Positions 35,619 to 44,153 of a stretch of 64,000 nucleotides of DNA are shown in pieces; the first letter of the stretch is position 1, and every line of letters begins with the position of its first letter. A program made the position numbers and the translations under genes. This DNA is from CALKXV01 sp965228905 (lineage in GTDB: Bacteria; Pseudomonadota; Alphaproteobacteria; Rhodobacterales; Rhodobacteraceae): positions 2,418,001 to 2,482,000 of the forward strand of contig CBDDII010000003.1 in assembly GCA_965228905.1 (NCBI GenBank). Direction: 5' to 3'. Under the pieces are notes generated by a model. The model made no database searches and was not told the origin of the DNA. It was given only the letters and a program-made list of their open reading frames with translations.

Positions 35619-35723
35619 TTAGCGTCTGCGCAGGCGCGAGAACAGGGATTTCAGGTATTCGGCGCGCAGGGCACGTGCCCGTTCTTCGATGCGCAGGGGA
35701 CGGCCGTTCGTAGAGTACAACAT
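35619..35723 (-). CDS. 34-residue basic small protein
   Basis: An ATG at 35723 with AAGG six bases upstream opens a frame of 34 codons containing PLRIEERARALRAEYLKS and ending in an Arg-rich tail. It is predicted to be an amphipathic helix. It lies upstream of the RlmI-type gene on the same strand and is divergent from edd. Short Arg-rich proteins of this kind are common in Rhodobacteraceae genomes. No function is assigned. Confidence 0.55.
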   Translation of the reverse strand: MLYSTNGRPLRIEERARALRAEYLKSLFSRLRRR

Positions 35724-35841
35724 TGGAAACCTTCGTGTTAAGTTGTTGCCGCATAAGTGGCTGATGACGTGGGAAAGAAAACCGACGTTTCCGCATTCCC
35801 GATATGCGATTTCTGCAATGCAGCACGCGACATTTTGAGCG

Positions 35842-35857
35842 TTGTTAGCGGTAACAA
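35842..35857. promoter_or_regulatory. LacI-type operator upstream of edd
   Basis: TTGTTAGCGGTAACAA: perfect 6-bp arms with a central CG-containing spacer. It matches the TGTTA-N4-TAACA pattern of several LacI-family sugar and gluconate regulators. It lies 40 bases before the edd start. No regulator gene adjoins. Confidence 0.7.
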
Positions 35858-35896
35858 ATGAGCGTAGAAAGGAAACATCAGCCAAGGGAGGCCCAG

Positions 35897-37708
35897 ATGA
35901 CGACCGGATTGAATGAGACTGTTCGCCGTGTCACGGACCGCGTGATCGCACGCTCCGAGGGACCGCGCTCAGCCTATCTGAAAAAGATCGACGCCGCGCA
36001 GAAACAGGGCGTGAAACGCGCCCATCTGACCTGCGGCAACCAGGCCCATGCCTATGCGGCCATGGGGTCGGACAAGGACCGGCTTGTCGCCGACAAGGCG
36101 CCGAACATCGGCATCGTCACGGCCTATAACGACATGCTTTCGGCCCACCAGCCGTTCAAGGATTACCCCGACATCATCAAGGCAGCGGCGCGAAAGTCGG
36201 GCGGAACGGCACAGGTGGCGGGCGGCGTGCCTGCAATGTGCGATGGCGTGACCCAAGGCCAGACGGGCATGGAGTTGAGCCTCTTTTCCCGCGACGTGAT
36301 CGCGCTGGCCACCGGCGTTGCCCTTTCCCACAACACCTTTGATTCCGCGCTTTACCTCGGGGTGTGCGACAAGATCGTGCCGGGCCTCATCATCGCTGCG
36401 GCGACCTTCGGGCATATCCCCGGCATTTTCGTCCCGGCTGGCCCCATGACAAGCGGCATTCCGAACGATGAGAAATCCAAGGTGCGCCAGGACTTTGCAA
36501 CCGGGAAGGTCGGGCGCGAGGAATTGATGAAGGCCGAGATGGCGTCGTACCACGGGCCGGGCACCTGCACCTTTTACGGCACCGCGAACTCGAACCAGAT
36601 GCTGATGGAGTTCATGGGGCTGCACCTGCCCGGCGCCAGCTTCATCACCCCCGGCACGCCCCTGCGCGACGCCCTGACCGAGGAAGCCGCACGCCGTGCG
36701 CTGGCCATTACCGCCGAAGGCAACGATTACCGACCGGTGGCGCAGGTCTTGGACGAACGCGCCTTTGTCAACGGGATCGTTGGGCTGATGGCGACGGGCG
36801 GGTCGACCAACCTTGTGCTGCACCTGCCCGCCATGGCCCGTGCTGCTGGCGTGATCCTGGATGTCGAGGATTTCAATGACCTGTCCTCGGTCGTGCCCCT
36901 GATGGCCAAGGTCTATCCGAACGGGTTGGCCGACGTGAACCACTTTCATGCCGCCGGTGGCTTGCCCTTCATGATTGGCGAATTGTTGAACGCGGGATTG
37001 CTGCACGAGGAGGTGCGGACCATCGCGGGCGACGGGTTGTCGCTTTATGCCAAGGAGCCAAAGCTGAAGGATGGCGAACTCGTTTGGGAAGACGGCCCCG
37101 GCGTTTCCGAGAACGAAAAGATTCTGCGCCCCGCCGCAAATCCCTTCCAATCGACCGGGGGACTGTCCGAATTGAAAGGCAACCTCGGGCGTTCGGTGAT
37201 GAAGGTCTCGGCCGTGGCCGAGGAACATCGCATCATCGAGGCCCCGGCCCGCGTCTTTCACGACCAGGAAAGCGTCAAGGCCGCCTTCAGCAATGGTGAA
37301 TTGACCGAGGATGTGGTGATCGTCGTGCGTTTCCAGGGGCCGAAGTCGAACGGTATGCCGGAATTGCACGGGCTGACCCCGGCGCTTTCGGTGCTGCAAT
37401 CGCGAGGGATCAGGACGGCGCTGGTGACTGACGGACGCATGTCCGGGGCCTCGGGCAAGGTGCCTGCCGCCATTCACCTTTCGCCTGAGGCCGCTGATGG
37501 GGGTGCGATCGCAAAGGTGCGCGACGGTGACATGCTGCGGGTCGACGCGGTTGCGGGCACGCTGGACGTGCTGGAGGCGGACTTTGACAGCCGAACACCC
37601 GTGACCGCCGATCTCACGGACAACGAAACAGGGCTGGGCCGGGAACTTTTTGCCGCTTTCCGCCAGAACTGCTGTGCGGCCTCGGACGGCGGCGCATTGG
37701 TCGTTTGA
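35897..37708 (+). CDS. edd: 6-phosphogluconate dehydratase
   Basis: 603-residue Entner-Doudoroff dehydratase of the IlvD/Edd family, which makes 2-keto-3-deoxy-6-phosphogluconate. Cysteines expected to bind the Fe-S cluster are in LTCGNQAHAY, VPAMCDGVTQG and GPGTCTFYGTANSNQM; the C-terminal VTDGRMSGASGKVPAAIHL is diagnostic. The ATG at 35897 follows GGGAGG by five bases. It is followed by eda after 49 bases, forming the edd-eda operon. Confidence 0.95.
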   Translation: MTTGLNETVRRVTDRVIARSEGPRSAYLKKIDAAQKQGVKRAHLTCGNQAHAYAAMGSDKDRLVADKAPNIGIVTAYNDMLSAHQPFKDYPDIIKAAARKSGGTAQVAGGVPAMCDGVTQGQTGMELSLFSRDVIALATGVALSHNTFDSALYLGVCDKIVPGLIIAAATFGHIPGIFVPAGPMTSGIPNDEKSKVRQDFATGKVGREELMKAEMASYHGPGTCTFYGTANSNQMLMEFMGLHLPGASFITPGTPLRDALTEEAARRALAITAEGNDYRPVAQVLDERAFVNGIVGLMATGGSTNLVLHLPAMARAAGVILDVEDFNDLSSVVPLMAKVYPNGLADVNHFHAAGGLPFMIGELLNAGLLHEEVRTIAGDGLSLYAKEPKLKDGELVWEDGPGVSENEKILRPAANPFQSTGGLSELKGNLGRSVMKVSAVAEEHRIIEAPARVFHDQESVKAAFSNGELTEDVVIVVRFQGPKSNGMPELHGLTPALSVLQSRGIRTALVTDGRMSGASGKVPAAIHLSPEAADGGAIAKVRDGDMLRVDAVAGTLDVLEADFDSRTPVTADLTDNETGLGRELFAAFRQNCCAASDGGALVV

Positions 37709-37757
37709 CCTTGGCCCCTGCCCATTGCACAAAGCCGCAACCACGAAAGGACAGCCA

Positions 37758-38399
37758 ATGACCCCCAGTGAAGCCAGCGCCAAGGCGCGCGAGATTTGCC
37801 TTTTGGCCCCCGTGGTGCCGGTGATCGTCGTTTCCGACATCGCCCATGCCCGCCCTCTGGCCGAAGCATTGGTCGCGGGCGGTCTGCCCGCGCTGGAGGT
37901 CACCTTGCGCACACCGGTCGCCTTGGACGCGATCCGCGAGATGGCCTCGGTCGAAGGCGGGGTTGTCGGGGCCGGAACACTGCTGACGCCGGATGACGTC
38001 AAGGCCGCCAAGGACGCCGGTGCCACCTTCGGCGTTTCACCGGGCGCGACCGACACGCTTTTGAAAGTCGCCGAAGACGCCGACCTTCCGATGCTGCCCG
38101 GTGCCGCCACCGCAAGCGAGGTCATGGCCCTTCTTGAACGCGGCTACACGGTACAAAAGTTTTTTCCGGCAGAAACCTCCGGCGGCGCACCCGCACTGAA
38201 GGCCCTGTCATCTCCCCTGCCCCAGGTCAGTTTCTGCCCGACGGGCGGCGTCAGCCTGAAGAACGTGAACGACTACCTGGCCCTGCCGAACACCCTTTGC
38301 GTCGGTGGCTCCTGGGTCGCACCAGCCGATCTTGTCGCAAAAGGGGATTGGGCGGGCATCGAGGCACTGGCGAAAGAGGCCGCTGCCCTTAGCGCCTAG
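37758..38399 (+). CDS. eda: KDPG aldolase
   Basis: 213-residue class I aldolase that splits 2-keto-3-deoxy-6-phosphogluconate to pyruvate and glyceraldehyde-3-phosphate. The catalytic Glu47 is in LEVTLRT and the Schiff-base Lys134 in VQKFFPAE; CPTGGVSLKNVNDYL closes the barrel. ATG at 37758 has AAAGGA upstream. It overlaps the convergent small gene by four bases. Confidence 0.95.
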   Translation: MTPSEASAKAREICLLAPVVPVIVVSDIAHARPLAEALVAGGLPALEVTLRTPVALDAIREMASVEGGVVGAGTLLTPDDVKAAKDAGATFGVSPGATDTLLKVAEDADLPMLPGAATASEVMALLERGYTVQKFFPAETSGGAPALKALSSPLPQVSFCPTGGVSLKNVNDYLALPNTLCVGGSWVAPADLVAKGDWAGIEALAKEAAALSA

Positions 38400-38659
38400 A
38401 CGCGACGCCCCCGCGCGCCGCCGCGCCGACCGGTACGCTTTGGCGGCTCCAATGCCTCTTTAAGCACGCTCAACATCGGATGGCCCGGGTGCGCTGCGCT
38501 GTAGTCCTGAAGCAGCGACTTCAGATAAGCCTTCGGCTCTGCCGTGGTCGGGATCGAGATCGCCCAATCCAGAAAGATCGAACGGCATTCGGGTTCCGAG
38601 ATGCCTTCGATCCTGAAACTTTCGCGGATCAACCCCTTGGGATCGCGTTCATCCTGCAT
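38396..38659 (-). CDS. Conserved small hypothetical protein
   Basis: 87 residues. The ATG at 38659 has AAGG seven bases before it; an ATG at 38680 without a ribosome site would add seven residues. Helical body with CRSIFLDWAIS, and an Arg/Gly-rich C-terminus (RTGRRGGARGRRV) that could contact nucleic acid. It lies 34 bases after glnE on the same strand. No family was named. Confidence 0.65.
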   Translation of the reverse strand: MQDERDPKGLIRESFRIEGISEPECRSIFLDWAISIPTTAEPKAYLKSLLQDYSAAHPGHPMLSVLKEALEPPKRTGRRGGARGRRV

Positions 38660-38693
38660 GGTCGGCCTTGGTCCTGACATAGTTTTGCGGACG

Positions 38694-41498
38694 CTAAACG
38701 CTTGCCCCGCCACTGCCAAGAGCCTTTGAAATCAGGGCATCGACCCATTTCGCCGTCGCCTCCGTATCTGCGCGAAGGTCGCCCAGACTGTCCATACCGC
38801 TGCCCCTCAGCAGAAAACCACAGGCTCCCGCGCCAAGGTCTTCGCCAGCCTCATCGCTTCGGATCAGCCTCAGCACCGCCTGGATGCGCCAAAACTCCTC
38901 CGCCGCGGCCTCAAGCTGTGCCTGGTCAGTCTCGGCGAGGCCGAAGGCATTCCTGACGTGACCAAGCTGATCTGCCGGTCGATAATCCGCGCTGCCAGCC
39001 AGAAGCGTCGCGGTCTGCGACAAAAGCTCGATGTCCTGAAGCCGCCCCGCCCCGGTCTTGGCATCCAGCCCGCCCCGTGCTGGCTTTGCCTCGCTCAGAC
39101 GTCGGCGCATGTCGCTGACGTCCTTCAGCACCTTCGCGCGATCCCGAGGTTTCGCCAGAAGGTCACGCCGGAAAGTTTCGATCTCTTGCATCAGCGTGGC
39201 TTCGCCCGCCACGACCCGCGCACGGGTCAAGGCCAGATGCTCCCAGGTCCAGGCCTCTTCGGTTTGGTAATTCCTGAACGAATTCAGTGAGGTCGCGACC
39301 GGCCCCTGCCGCCCCGAGGGACGCAGGCGCATGTCCACCTCGAACAGCCGTCCTTCGGATGTCGGGGCTGAAAGCGCGGTAACAAGGGCTTGTGTCAGGC
39401 GTGAAAAATAGGGCCGTGTGGCAAGGGGGCGCGGACCTTCCGAGGCCTCTTCCCCCTGCCCGTCATAAATGACGATCAAGTCAAGATCGGATCCGGCGTT
39501 CAGCCGCTCTGCGCCGAGCGAGCCCATGGCCAGAACCGCCGCCCCGCGCCCCGGTGCGGGCCCGTGCTTCGCGGCGAATTGCACCTGAACCTCGGGCCAG
39601 AGGCCCTTCACCACGGCACCTGCCAGATCCGCATATTGCCCGCCGCTTTCCCCGGCATCAATTAATCCGCGCAGATGGTGCACACCGACGCGAAACTGCC
39701 ATTCCCGCGCCCAGACCCGTGCCACGTCCAGCTTCTTTTCATAGTCGTCTTCGCGCGACAGCCGTTCAGTAAGCTCGCCCAAAAGCACATCCTGCCCCGG
39801 CCAATCGGAAAAGAACTGACCGCCAAGGACGGCATCAAGGACCTGGGCATTGCGCGACAGGTAAAGTCCAAGACCCGGCGCGGTGTCGATGATGTCGACC
39901 ACGAGGTCCAGCAGTTGGGGGTTGGCTTCGAACAGCGAAAAAAGCTGAACACCTGCCGGCAAGCCCCTCAGGAAACCGTCGAAGTGATTGAGCGCCTCTT
40001 CGGGGTGGGTGGCCGTCGCAAGGCGGCGGCGCAGCTTGGGCCAGACGCGACCGAAGATTTTCACTGCCCGATCGCTGCGCAGGGCCGGATAGCCCATCCA
40101 GCGTTCGACCATGGGAGCGGTGTCGAATGCGATCTCCTGCCCGGTTTCCTCTTTCGGCGCAGAGTCACCGCCCGGCGTGAAAAAAACCTCGGTCAGGCGA
40201 TGAACCCGGATCAGGCGTTCGGTGATCTCGGTGGCATAATCGGCGGGCGCGCGTCCTGAAAGGCTTGCAAGACGCGCGAATTCTTCTTCCGTGTCGGGCA
40301 ATTCGTGGGTTTGCTGGTCGGCGATCATCTGGACGCGATGTTCGACCTCGCGGTGCGCACGATAGTCGGCGATCAGCGTCTCGGCATCGTCGGGCGACAC
40401 CCATCCCTTCGCCGCCAACTGCCGCAACCCGCCCACGGTGGTGGGATCGCGCAACTCCGGATCGCGCCCGCCCGCGATGATCTGGCGCGTCTGGGTGAAA
40501 AACTCGATCTCGCGGATGCCCCCCTGTCCGAGTTTCATATCGTGGCAGAGGTGCGACGGCGCCTGGTACAAGCCTTTGTGTTCGCGGATCCGGAGCCGCA
40601 TGTCCTGCGCGTCCTGGATCGCGGCGTAGTCCAGATGCCGCCGCCAGATGAACGGCATCAGGGCTTCGAGGAACCGTTCGCCCGCCACGACGTCCCCGGC
40701 GGCGGCCCGCGCCTTGATGAACGCCGCCCTTTCCCAGGTGCGGCCGAAACTTTCATAGTACCGCTCGGCCGCTTCCATCGAGATGGCGACCGGCGTCACA
40801 CTGGCGTCGGGGCGCAGGCGCAGATCGGTGCGAAAGACGTAACCGTCGGCGGTGCGTTCGGACAGGATCTGGGTCATCGCCCGCACCGCACGCACGAAAC
40901 TGGTGCGCGCTGCGGCATAGTCATCCGTCTCAAAGCGCGTTTCATCAAAAAGGCAGATCAGGTCGATGTCGGAAGAGTAATTCAACTCCCCTGCCCCCAT
41001 CTTGCCCATGGCAAGCACGGCCAGGCCACCCGCAACGGTGAGGTCATCCATCGTCTGGCCGGGCAGCTTGCCGCGCTGGATTTCGCGCCGGATCGTTGTC
41101 GTGAGTGCTACGTTTACGGCGCGGTCGGCAAAACGTGTGAGAGCGCAGGTCACTTCTTCCAGCGACCAGACGCCCGCCAGATCGGCCAGACCTGTCAAAA
41201 TCGCCATGCGCGCCTTGCCCTGTCGCAAGTGCGCCATGACCGCCTTTTGATCCTCGGGCGGCGTATCATGCAAAAGCGCTTCGAAAGCCGTTTCCGGTTG
41301 CCCCGTCAAAGCCTCTGCCAGCCACGCCCCTTCCCGGCGCATCAAATCGGCCATGTGCGGGGAAGAACCGGCGGCCCCTTCGATCAACTTTACGAGTTCG
41401 CCCGAAAGGCCCGGAACGTGTTTCAGGGCCTCTTCGCCCCGTTCGGCATCGTGGGCACGGGGCATTCGGCTTATTCGGTCTGCGAAACTGGTGTTCAT
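38694..41498 (-). CDS. glnE: Bifunctional glutamine synthetase adenylyltransferase/adenylyl-removing enzyme
   Basis: 934 residues, full length. Two nucleotidyltransferase domains are visible: the N-terminal adenylyl-removing one with GKMGAGELNYSSDIDL (to residue 180) and the C-terminal adenylylating one with LGAERLNAGSDLDLIVIYD (about 668). A PII-responsive central region lies between. It sets glutamine synthetase activity according to nitrogen status. It is divergent from the YbaK gene. Confidence 0.95.
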   Translation of the reverse strand: MNTSFADRISRMPRAHDAERGEEALKHVPGLSGELVKLIEGAAGSSPHMADLMRREGAWLAEALTGQPETAFEALLHDTPPEDQKAVMAHLRQGKARMAILTGLADLAGVWSLEEVTCALTRFADRAVNVALTTTIRREIQRGKLPGQTMDDLTVAGGLAVLAMGKMGAGELNYSSDIDLICLFDETRFETDDYAAARTSFVRAVRAMTQILSERTADGYVFRTDLRLRPDASVTPVAISMEAAERYYESFGRTWERAAFIKARAAAGDVVAGERFLEALMPFIWRRHLDYAAIQDAQDMRLRIREHKGLYQAPSHLCHDMKLGQGGIREIEFFTQTRQIIAGGRDPELRDPTTVGGLRQLAAKGWVSPDDAETLIADYRAHREVEHRVQMIADQQTHELPDTEEEFARLASLSGRAPADYATEITERLIRVHRLTEVFFTPGGDSAPKEETGQEIAFDTAPMVERWMGYPALRSDRAVKIFGRVWPKLRRRLATATHPEEALNHFDGFLRGLPAGVQLFSLFEANPQLLDLVVDIIDTAPGLGLYLSRNAQVLDAVLGGQFFSDWPGQDVLLGELTERLSREDDYEKKLDVARVWAREWQFRVGVHHLRGLIDAGESGGQYADLAGAVVKGLWPEVQVQFAAKHGPAPGRGAAVLAMGSLGAERLNAGSDLDLIVIYDGQGEEASEGPRPLATRPYFSRLTQALVTALSAPTSEGRLFEVDMRLRPSGRQGPVATSLNSFRNYQTEEAWTWEHLALTRARVVAGEATLMQEIETFRRDLLAKPRDRAKVLKDVSDMRRRLSEAKPARGGLDAKTGAGRLQDIELLSQTATLLAGSADYRPADQLGHVRNAFGLAETDQAQLEAAAEEFWRIQAVLRLIRSDEAGEDLGAGACGFLLRGSGMDSLGDLRADTEATAKWVDALISKALGSGGASV

Positions 41499-41520
41499 GG
41501 AGCAAGGCTACCTCGCCTGT

Positions 41521-41538
41521 TTCGGCTTGCAAGCCGAA
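41521..41538. promoter_or_regulatory. 18-bp perfect palindrome between glnE and ybaK
   Basis: TTCGGCTTGCAAGCCGAA is its own reverse complement. It lies 23 bases upstream of glnE and 24 bases upstream of the YbaK gene, in the divergent promoter region. It may be an operator for both genes. Confidence 0.6.
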
Positions 41539-41561
41539 TGCATTGGGGGCAGCACGGTGTC

Positions 41562-42038
41562 ATGAGCAAGAGTTTGAAACGTGTGAAGGCCGCGCTGGAT
41601 GCGGCAGGGGTCGATCCGCAGGTGATGGAAATGCCGGGCGAGACCCGCACGGCGGCAGATGCCGCGCGCGAGGCGGGCTGCGATATCGACCAGATCGCCA
41701 AATCCATCATTTTTCGCGGCGAGGACAGCGGCGCGGTGGTGCTGTTCATCACGGCGGGTGGTAACCAGGTGGACGCGACGAAGGCTTCGGCGGTTGCAGG
41801 TGAACCCCTTGGGCGGGCCGACGCCAACTTCGTGCGCCAGGTCACCGGTTTCGCCATCGGGGGCGTCGCGCCCGTCGGGCACCTCAATCCGCCACATGTC
41901 TTTTTCGATGCGCGCCTGTCGGATTTTGACACGGTTTATGCCGCCGCTGGTACGCCCCGGCATATATTCCCGATTGATCCTTCGGTTCTCTTGCGAATTT
42001 CTGGCGCGAAACTCGCCGATTTCACCGTCGCGACATGA
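41562..42038 (+). CDS. YbaK/ProX-family aminoacyl-tRNA deacylase
   Basis: 158 residues. The Lys-containing motif DQIAKSIIFRGEDSG and the later GVAPVGHL are typical of the YbaK/ProX editing domain, which hydrolyses mischarged tRNAs (Cys- or Ala-tRNA-Pro). ATG at 41562; the frame continues far upstream antisense to glnE, which is a by-product of GC-rich coding. Confidence 0.88.
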   Translation: MSKSLKRVKAALDAAGVDPQVMEMPGETRTAADAAREAGCDIDQIAKSIIFRGEDSGAVVLFITAGGNQVDATKASAVAGEPLGRADANFVRQVTGFAIGGVAPVGHLNPPHVFFDARLSDFDTVYAAAGTPRHIFPIDPSVLLRISGAKLADFTVAT

Positions 42039-42086
42039 ACCCAGGCGCAGGTTAACGCCCAACTAGATCCGAACGAAAGGATTGAA

Positions 42087-42479
42087 ATGAAAAGAGTTCT
42101 GACCCTCGCCGCATTCGCCCTCGGGCTTGGTCTTCTGCCAGGCACAGCACTCGCACAATCCTTGATGTTCCAATATTTCGCCACGCTATCGCCGGGGGAC
42201 ACGTACAATTCACGAGGTGTGCCGCTGGATGATGTCTGCGCCATCGTGCGGCAGGATCGCGCGAATGTTTACAATCGCGGAAACCCGGACGGGGATGAGC
42301 CAGACGGTTTTTTCACCACGCCGGAACGGCGCGCCATGATTGCCGGAAAGTGCGAGTATGGCCGGAACCATCACACGGTGTCGCGCATACGCAGTCAATT
42401 CATCGGATTCGTGCTTGTGCGTGTCTACGGCTCTGGAGGGACGGTGACCCGCGTCCAAATCCTTGAAGCCGCTGGATAG
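42087..42479 (+). CDS. Secreted hypothetical protein
   Basis: 130 residues. Clear signal peptide: MKRVLTLAAFALGLGLLPGTALA, then QS. The mature protein has two cysteines (VCAIV and KCEYG) that could form one disulfide. Good ribosome site (GAAAGG). No family was recognised; it stands between YbaK and the DUF2852 cluster. Confidence 0.65.
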   Translation: MKRVLTLAAFALGLGLLPGTALAQSLMFQYFATLSPGDTYNSRGVPLDDVCAIVRQDRANVYNRGNPDGDEPDGFFTTPERRAMIAGKCEYGRNHHTVSRIRSQFIGFVLVRVYGSGGTVTRVQILEAAG

Positions 42480-42548
42480 AAAATTCAAATTAAAACATTT
42501 GAAATCAAACGGCTAACCCAATAATGTAAAAATAGTTCACATTTTCTC

Positions 42549-42576
42549 TTGAACTGACCCCCCGCGCTCCTGATAT
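42549..42576 (+). promoter_or_regulatory. Predicted promoter of the DUF2852 cluster
   Basis: TTGAAC (42549-42554) and TGATAT (42571-42576) with 16 bases between, in an otherwise A/T-rich gap. Downstream, ATGTGAA-N5-TTCACAT (42582-42600) is a perfect inverted repeat that could be an operator or a leader hairpin. Confidence 0.5.
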
Positions 42577-42623
42577 GAGGTATGTGAAAGACATTCACAT
42601 TACTCAAACCAAGGAGCACATAG

Positions 42624-43046
42624 ATGACCACCGCAACTCTGACAGCCACCCCCTCTCGTCACGAAGGCTGGCTGCGCCGTAGCGAGCGCTGGCTGGACGA
42701 GCGCGGGAAAGGCGCTTGGATCATAGCCATGGTTCTTGGCTTTATCGTCTTCTGGCCCATTGGCCTTGCCCTTCTGGCCTACATGATCTGGAGCAAACGC
42801 ATGTTCAACCGTTCCTGCGCCGTGAGGCGCGCCAACGTCCGCGCCGCCTTCAAGTCCAGCGGCAACACCGCCTTCGACGCCTACAAGCAGGACACCCTGC
42901 GCCGGCTCGAAGATGAACAGGACGCCTTTGAAGCCTTCCTGCAGCGTCTGCGCGACGCCAAGGACAAGGCCGAGTTCGACCAATTCATGGAAGACCGCGC
43001 CAAGACCGCGAAGGAAGACTCTGAAAAGACCGAGGAAAACGCCTAA
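42624..43046 (+). CDS. DUF2852 membrane protein, copy 1
   Basis: 140 residues. One hydrophobic segment WIIAMVLGFIVFWPIGLALL, which is the core of DUF2852, then FDAYKQDTLRRLEDEQDAF and FLQRLRDAKDKAEFDQF, a charged coiled-coil-like tail. A good ribosome site (CAAGGAG). It starts a three-gene cluster with a paralogue and an RDD protein. Function unknown; the topology is that of an inner-membrane anchor with a cytoplasmic helix. Confidence 0.85.
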   Translation: MTTATLTATPSRHEGWLRRSERWLDERGKGAWIIAMVLGFIVFWPIGLALLAYMIWSKRMFNRSCAVRRANVRAAFKSSGNTAFDAYKQDTLRRLEDEQDAFEAFLQRLRDAKDKAEFDQFMEDRAKTAKEDSEKTEENA

Positions 43047-43058
43047 GGCGGTCCTCTC

Positions 43059-43086
43059 TTCGGGTCCCGTATTGTCGGGGCCCGAA
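43059..43086 (+). other. Intercistronic hairpin between DUF2852 copies
   Basis: TTCGGGTCCCG pairs with CGGGGCCCGAA over 11 bases with a single U-G pair, loop TATTGT. No U-run follows, so it probably stabilises or separates the two mRNAs rather than terminating fully. Confidence 0.65.
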
Positions 43087-43098
43087 ACATCCAACAGC

Positions 43099-43560
43099 AT
43101 GGGTTTCGAAATGATGACCGCCAATAACCACGAATATCTCGCCGCGCGCGAGGAACACTCGACCAGCGTCAAGGTTCTCGCCATCATCTGTTTCACCGGC
43201 TTTGCGATCCCCGTTTCGATCGTCGCCATGGGTGAGTTCGGCATTCTGGGCCTGGCTCTTGCCGCATTTCTCGGCTGGCAGTGGACCCGCCTTGCCGGAT
43301 TGGGCGGCAGGGGCATCGCCTGTGACCGGCTTGAACAACTCAGACCCCAGGTCGACGCAGCGCCTGCATCTTCCGGCAATGCCAGCTTTGACGCCTATCG
43401 CGACGATCTGATGGGGCGGCTGGAACGCGAACAGAACGAGTTCGACAACTTCCTGACCCGCCTGCGCGATGCCAAGGACAAGGCCGAATTTGACACCTTC
43501 CTCGACGACCGGGCGCGCAGCTTCGACACCGAGCGCAATACCGCGCCGCTTCCCGCCTGA
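43099..43560 (+). CDS. DUF2852-like membrane protein, copy 2
   Basis: 153 residues. The hydrophobic N-terminal part differs from copy 1, but the tail (FDAYRDDLMGRLEREQNEF, FLTRLRDAKDKAEFDTFLDDRA) is nearly the same, so this is a diverged duplicate. ATG at 43099 has no clear ribosome site; 43111 and 43114 are other options. Same strand as copy 1 with 52 bases between. Confidence 0.78.
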   Translation: MGFEMMTANNHEYLAAREEHSTSVKVLAIICFTGFAIPVSIVAMGEFGILGLALAAFLGWQWTRLAGLGGRGIACDRLEQLRPQVDAAPASSGNASFDAYRDDLMGRLEREQNEFDNFLTRLRDAKDKAEFDTFLDDRARSFDTERNTAPLPA

Positions 43561-43626
43561 TAAATTCCGGTGCGCCGCACGCCCGCAGCGCACCGATCCT
43601 GACACCGAACCTTTATGGAGCATAAA

Positions 43627-44079
43627 ATGACCGCCGCCCTTCGCACCTCCGGACTTCCCGATCCCGAGTACATGGACCAGATGTACCGCGACGTGCCGTC
43701 CAAGCGTTTCTTTGCCTGGGTCATCGACGTGGTCATCATCACGGTCATCACCGCCGTTCTGACCGTGTTCTCGATCTTCACCGCGCTGTTCTTCCTGCCG
43801 CTGCTTTATGGCGTGACCAGCTTTCTTTACCGCTGGATGACCATTTCGGCGTCATCCGCGACGCCGGGTATGCGCATCATGGCGATCACGTTGCGCGACG
43901 CGGATGGTGAGCGGCTGTCGGGCGGCATGGCCTTCCTGCACACGGCTGGCTACTTCTTCTCGGTCGTGACCTTTCCCTTGCAGATGATTTCGATGGCGAT
44001 GATGCTTTTGACCGCCCGCAGACAGGGCCTGACCGACGCGGTTCTGGGCACGGTCGCCTTGAACAATAACGTAAGATAA
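43627..44079 (+). CDS. RDD-family membrane protein
   Basis: 150 residues, with RDD features: KRFFAWVIDVVIITVITAVL in the first helix and SATPGMRIMAITLRDADGERLS after the second, followed by two more hydrophobic segments. ATG at 43627 has GGAG seven bases upstream; an ATG at 43615 lies inside the leader. RDD proteins include sodium/proton antiporters and uncharacterised carriers. Confidence 0.85.
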   Translation: MTAALRTSGLPDPEYMDQMYRDVPSKRFFAWVIDVVIITVITAVLTVFSIFTALFFLPLLYGVTSFLYRWMTISASSATPGMRIMAITLRDADGERLSGGMAFLHTAGYFFSVVTFPLQMISMAMMLLTARRQGLTDAVLGTVALNNNVR

Positions 44080-44153
44080 AGTCCGACGAATGGGGTATTG
44101 GCGGGGCCGCTTCTGATTGCTAGGGTTCGCGGGAGAGTAACGAAAGATGGTCT

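Noticed and set aside
35969..38125. 718-codon frame antisense to edd and eda
   Set aside because: Both sense genes have clear catalytic motifs; the antisense translation is low-complexity His/Arg/Gly.
40305..41561. Open frame of 419 codons antisense to glnE, joined to YbaK
   Set aside because: It lies entirely opposite a well-supported gene, has no recognisable family and no ribosome site; long antisense frames are common in GC-rich coding DNA.
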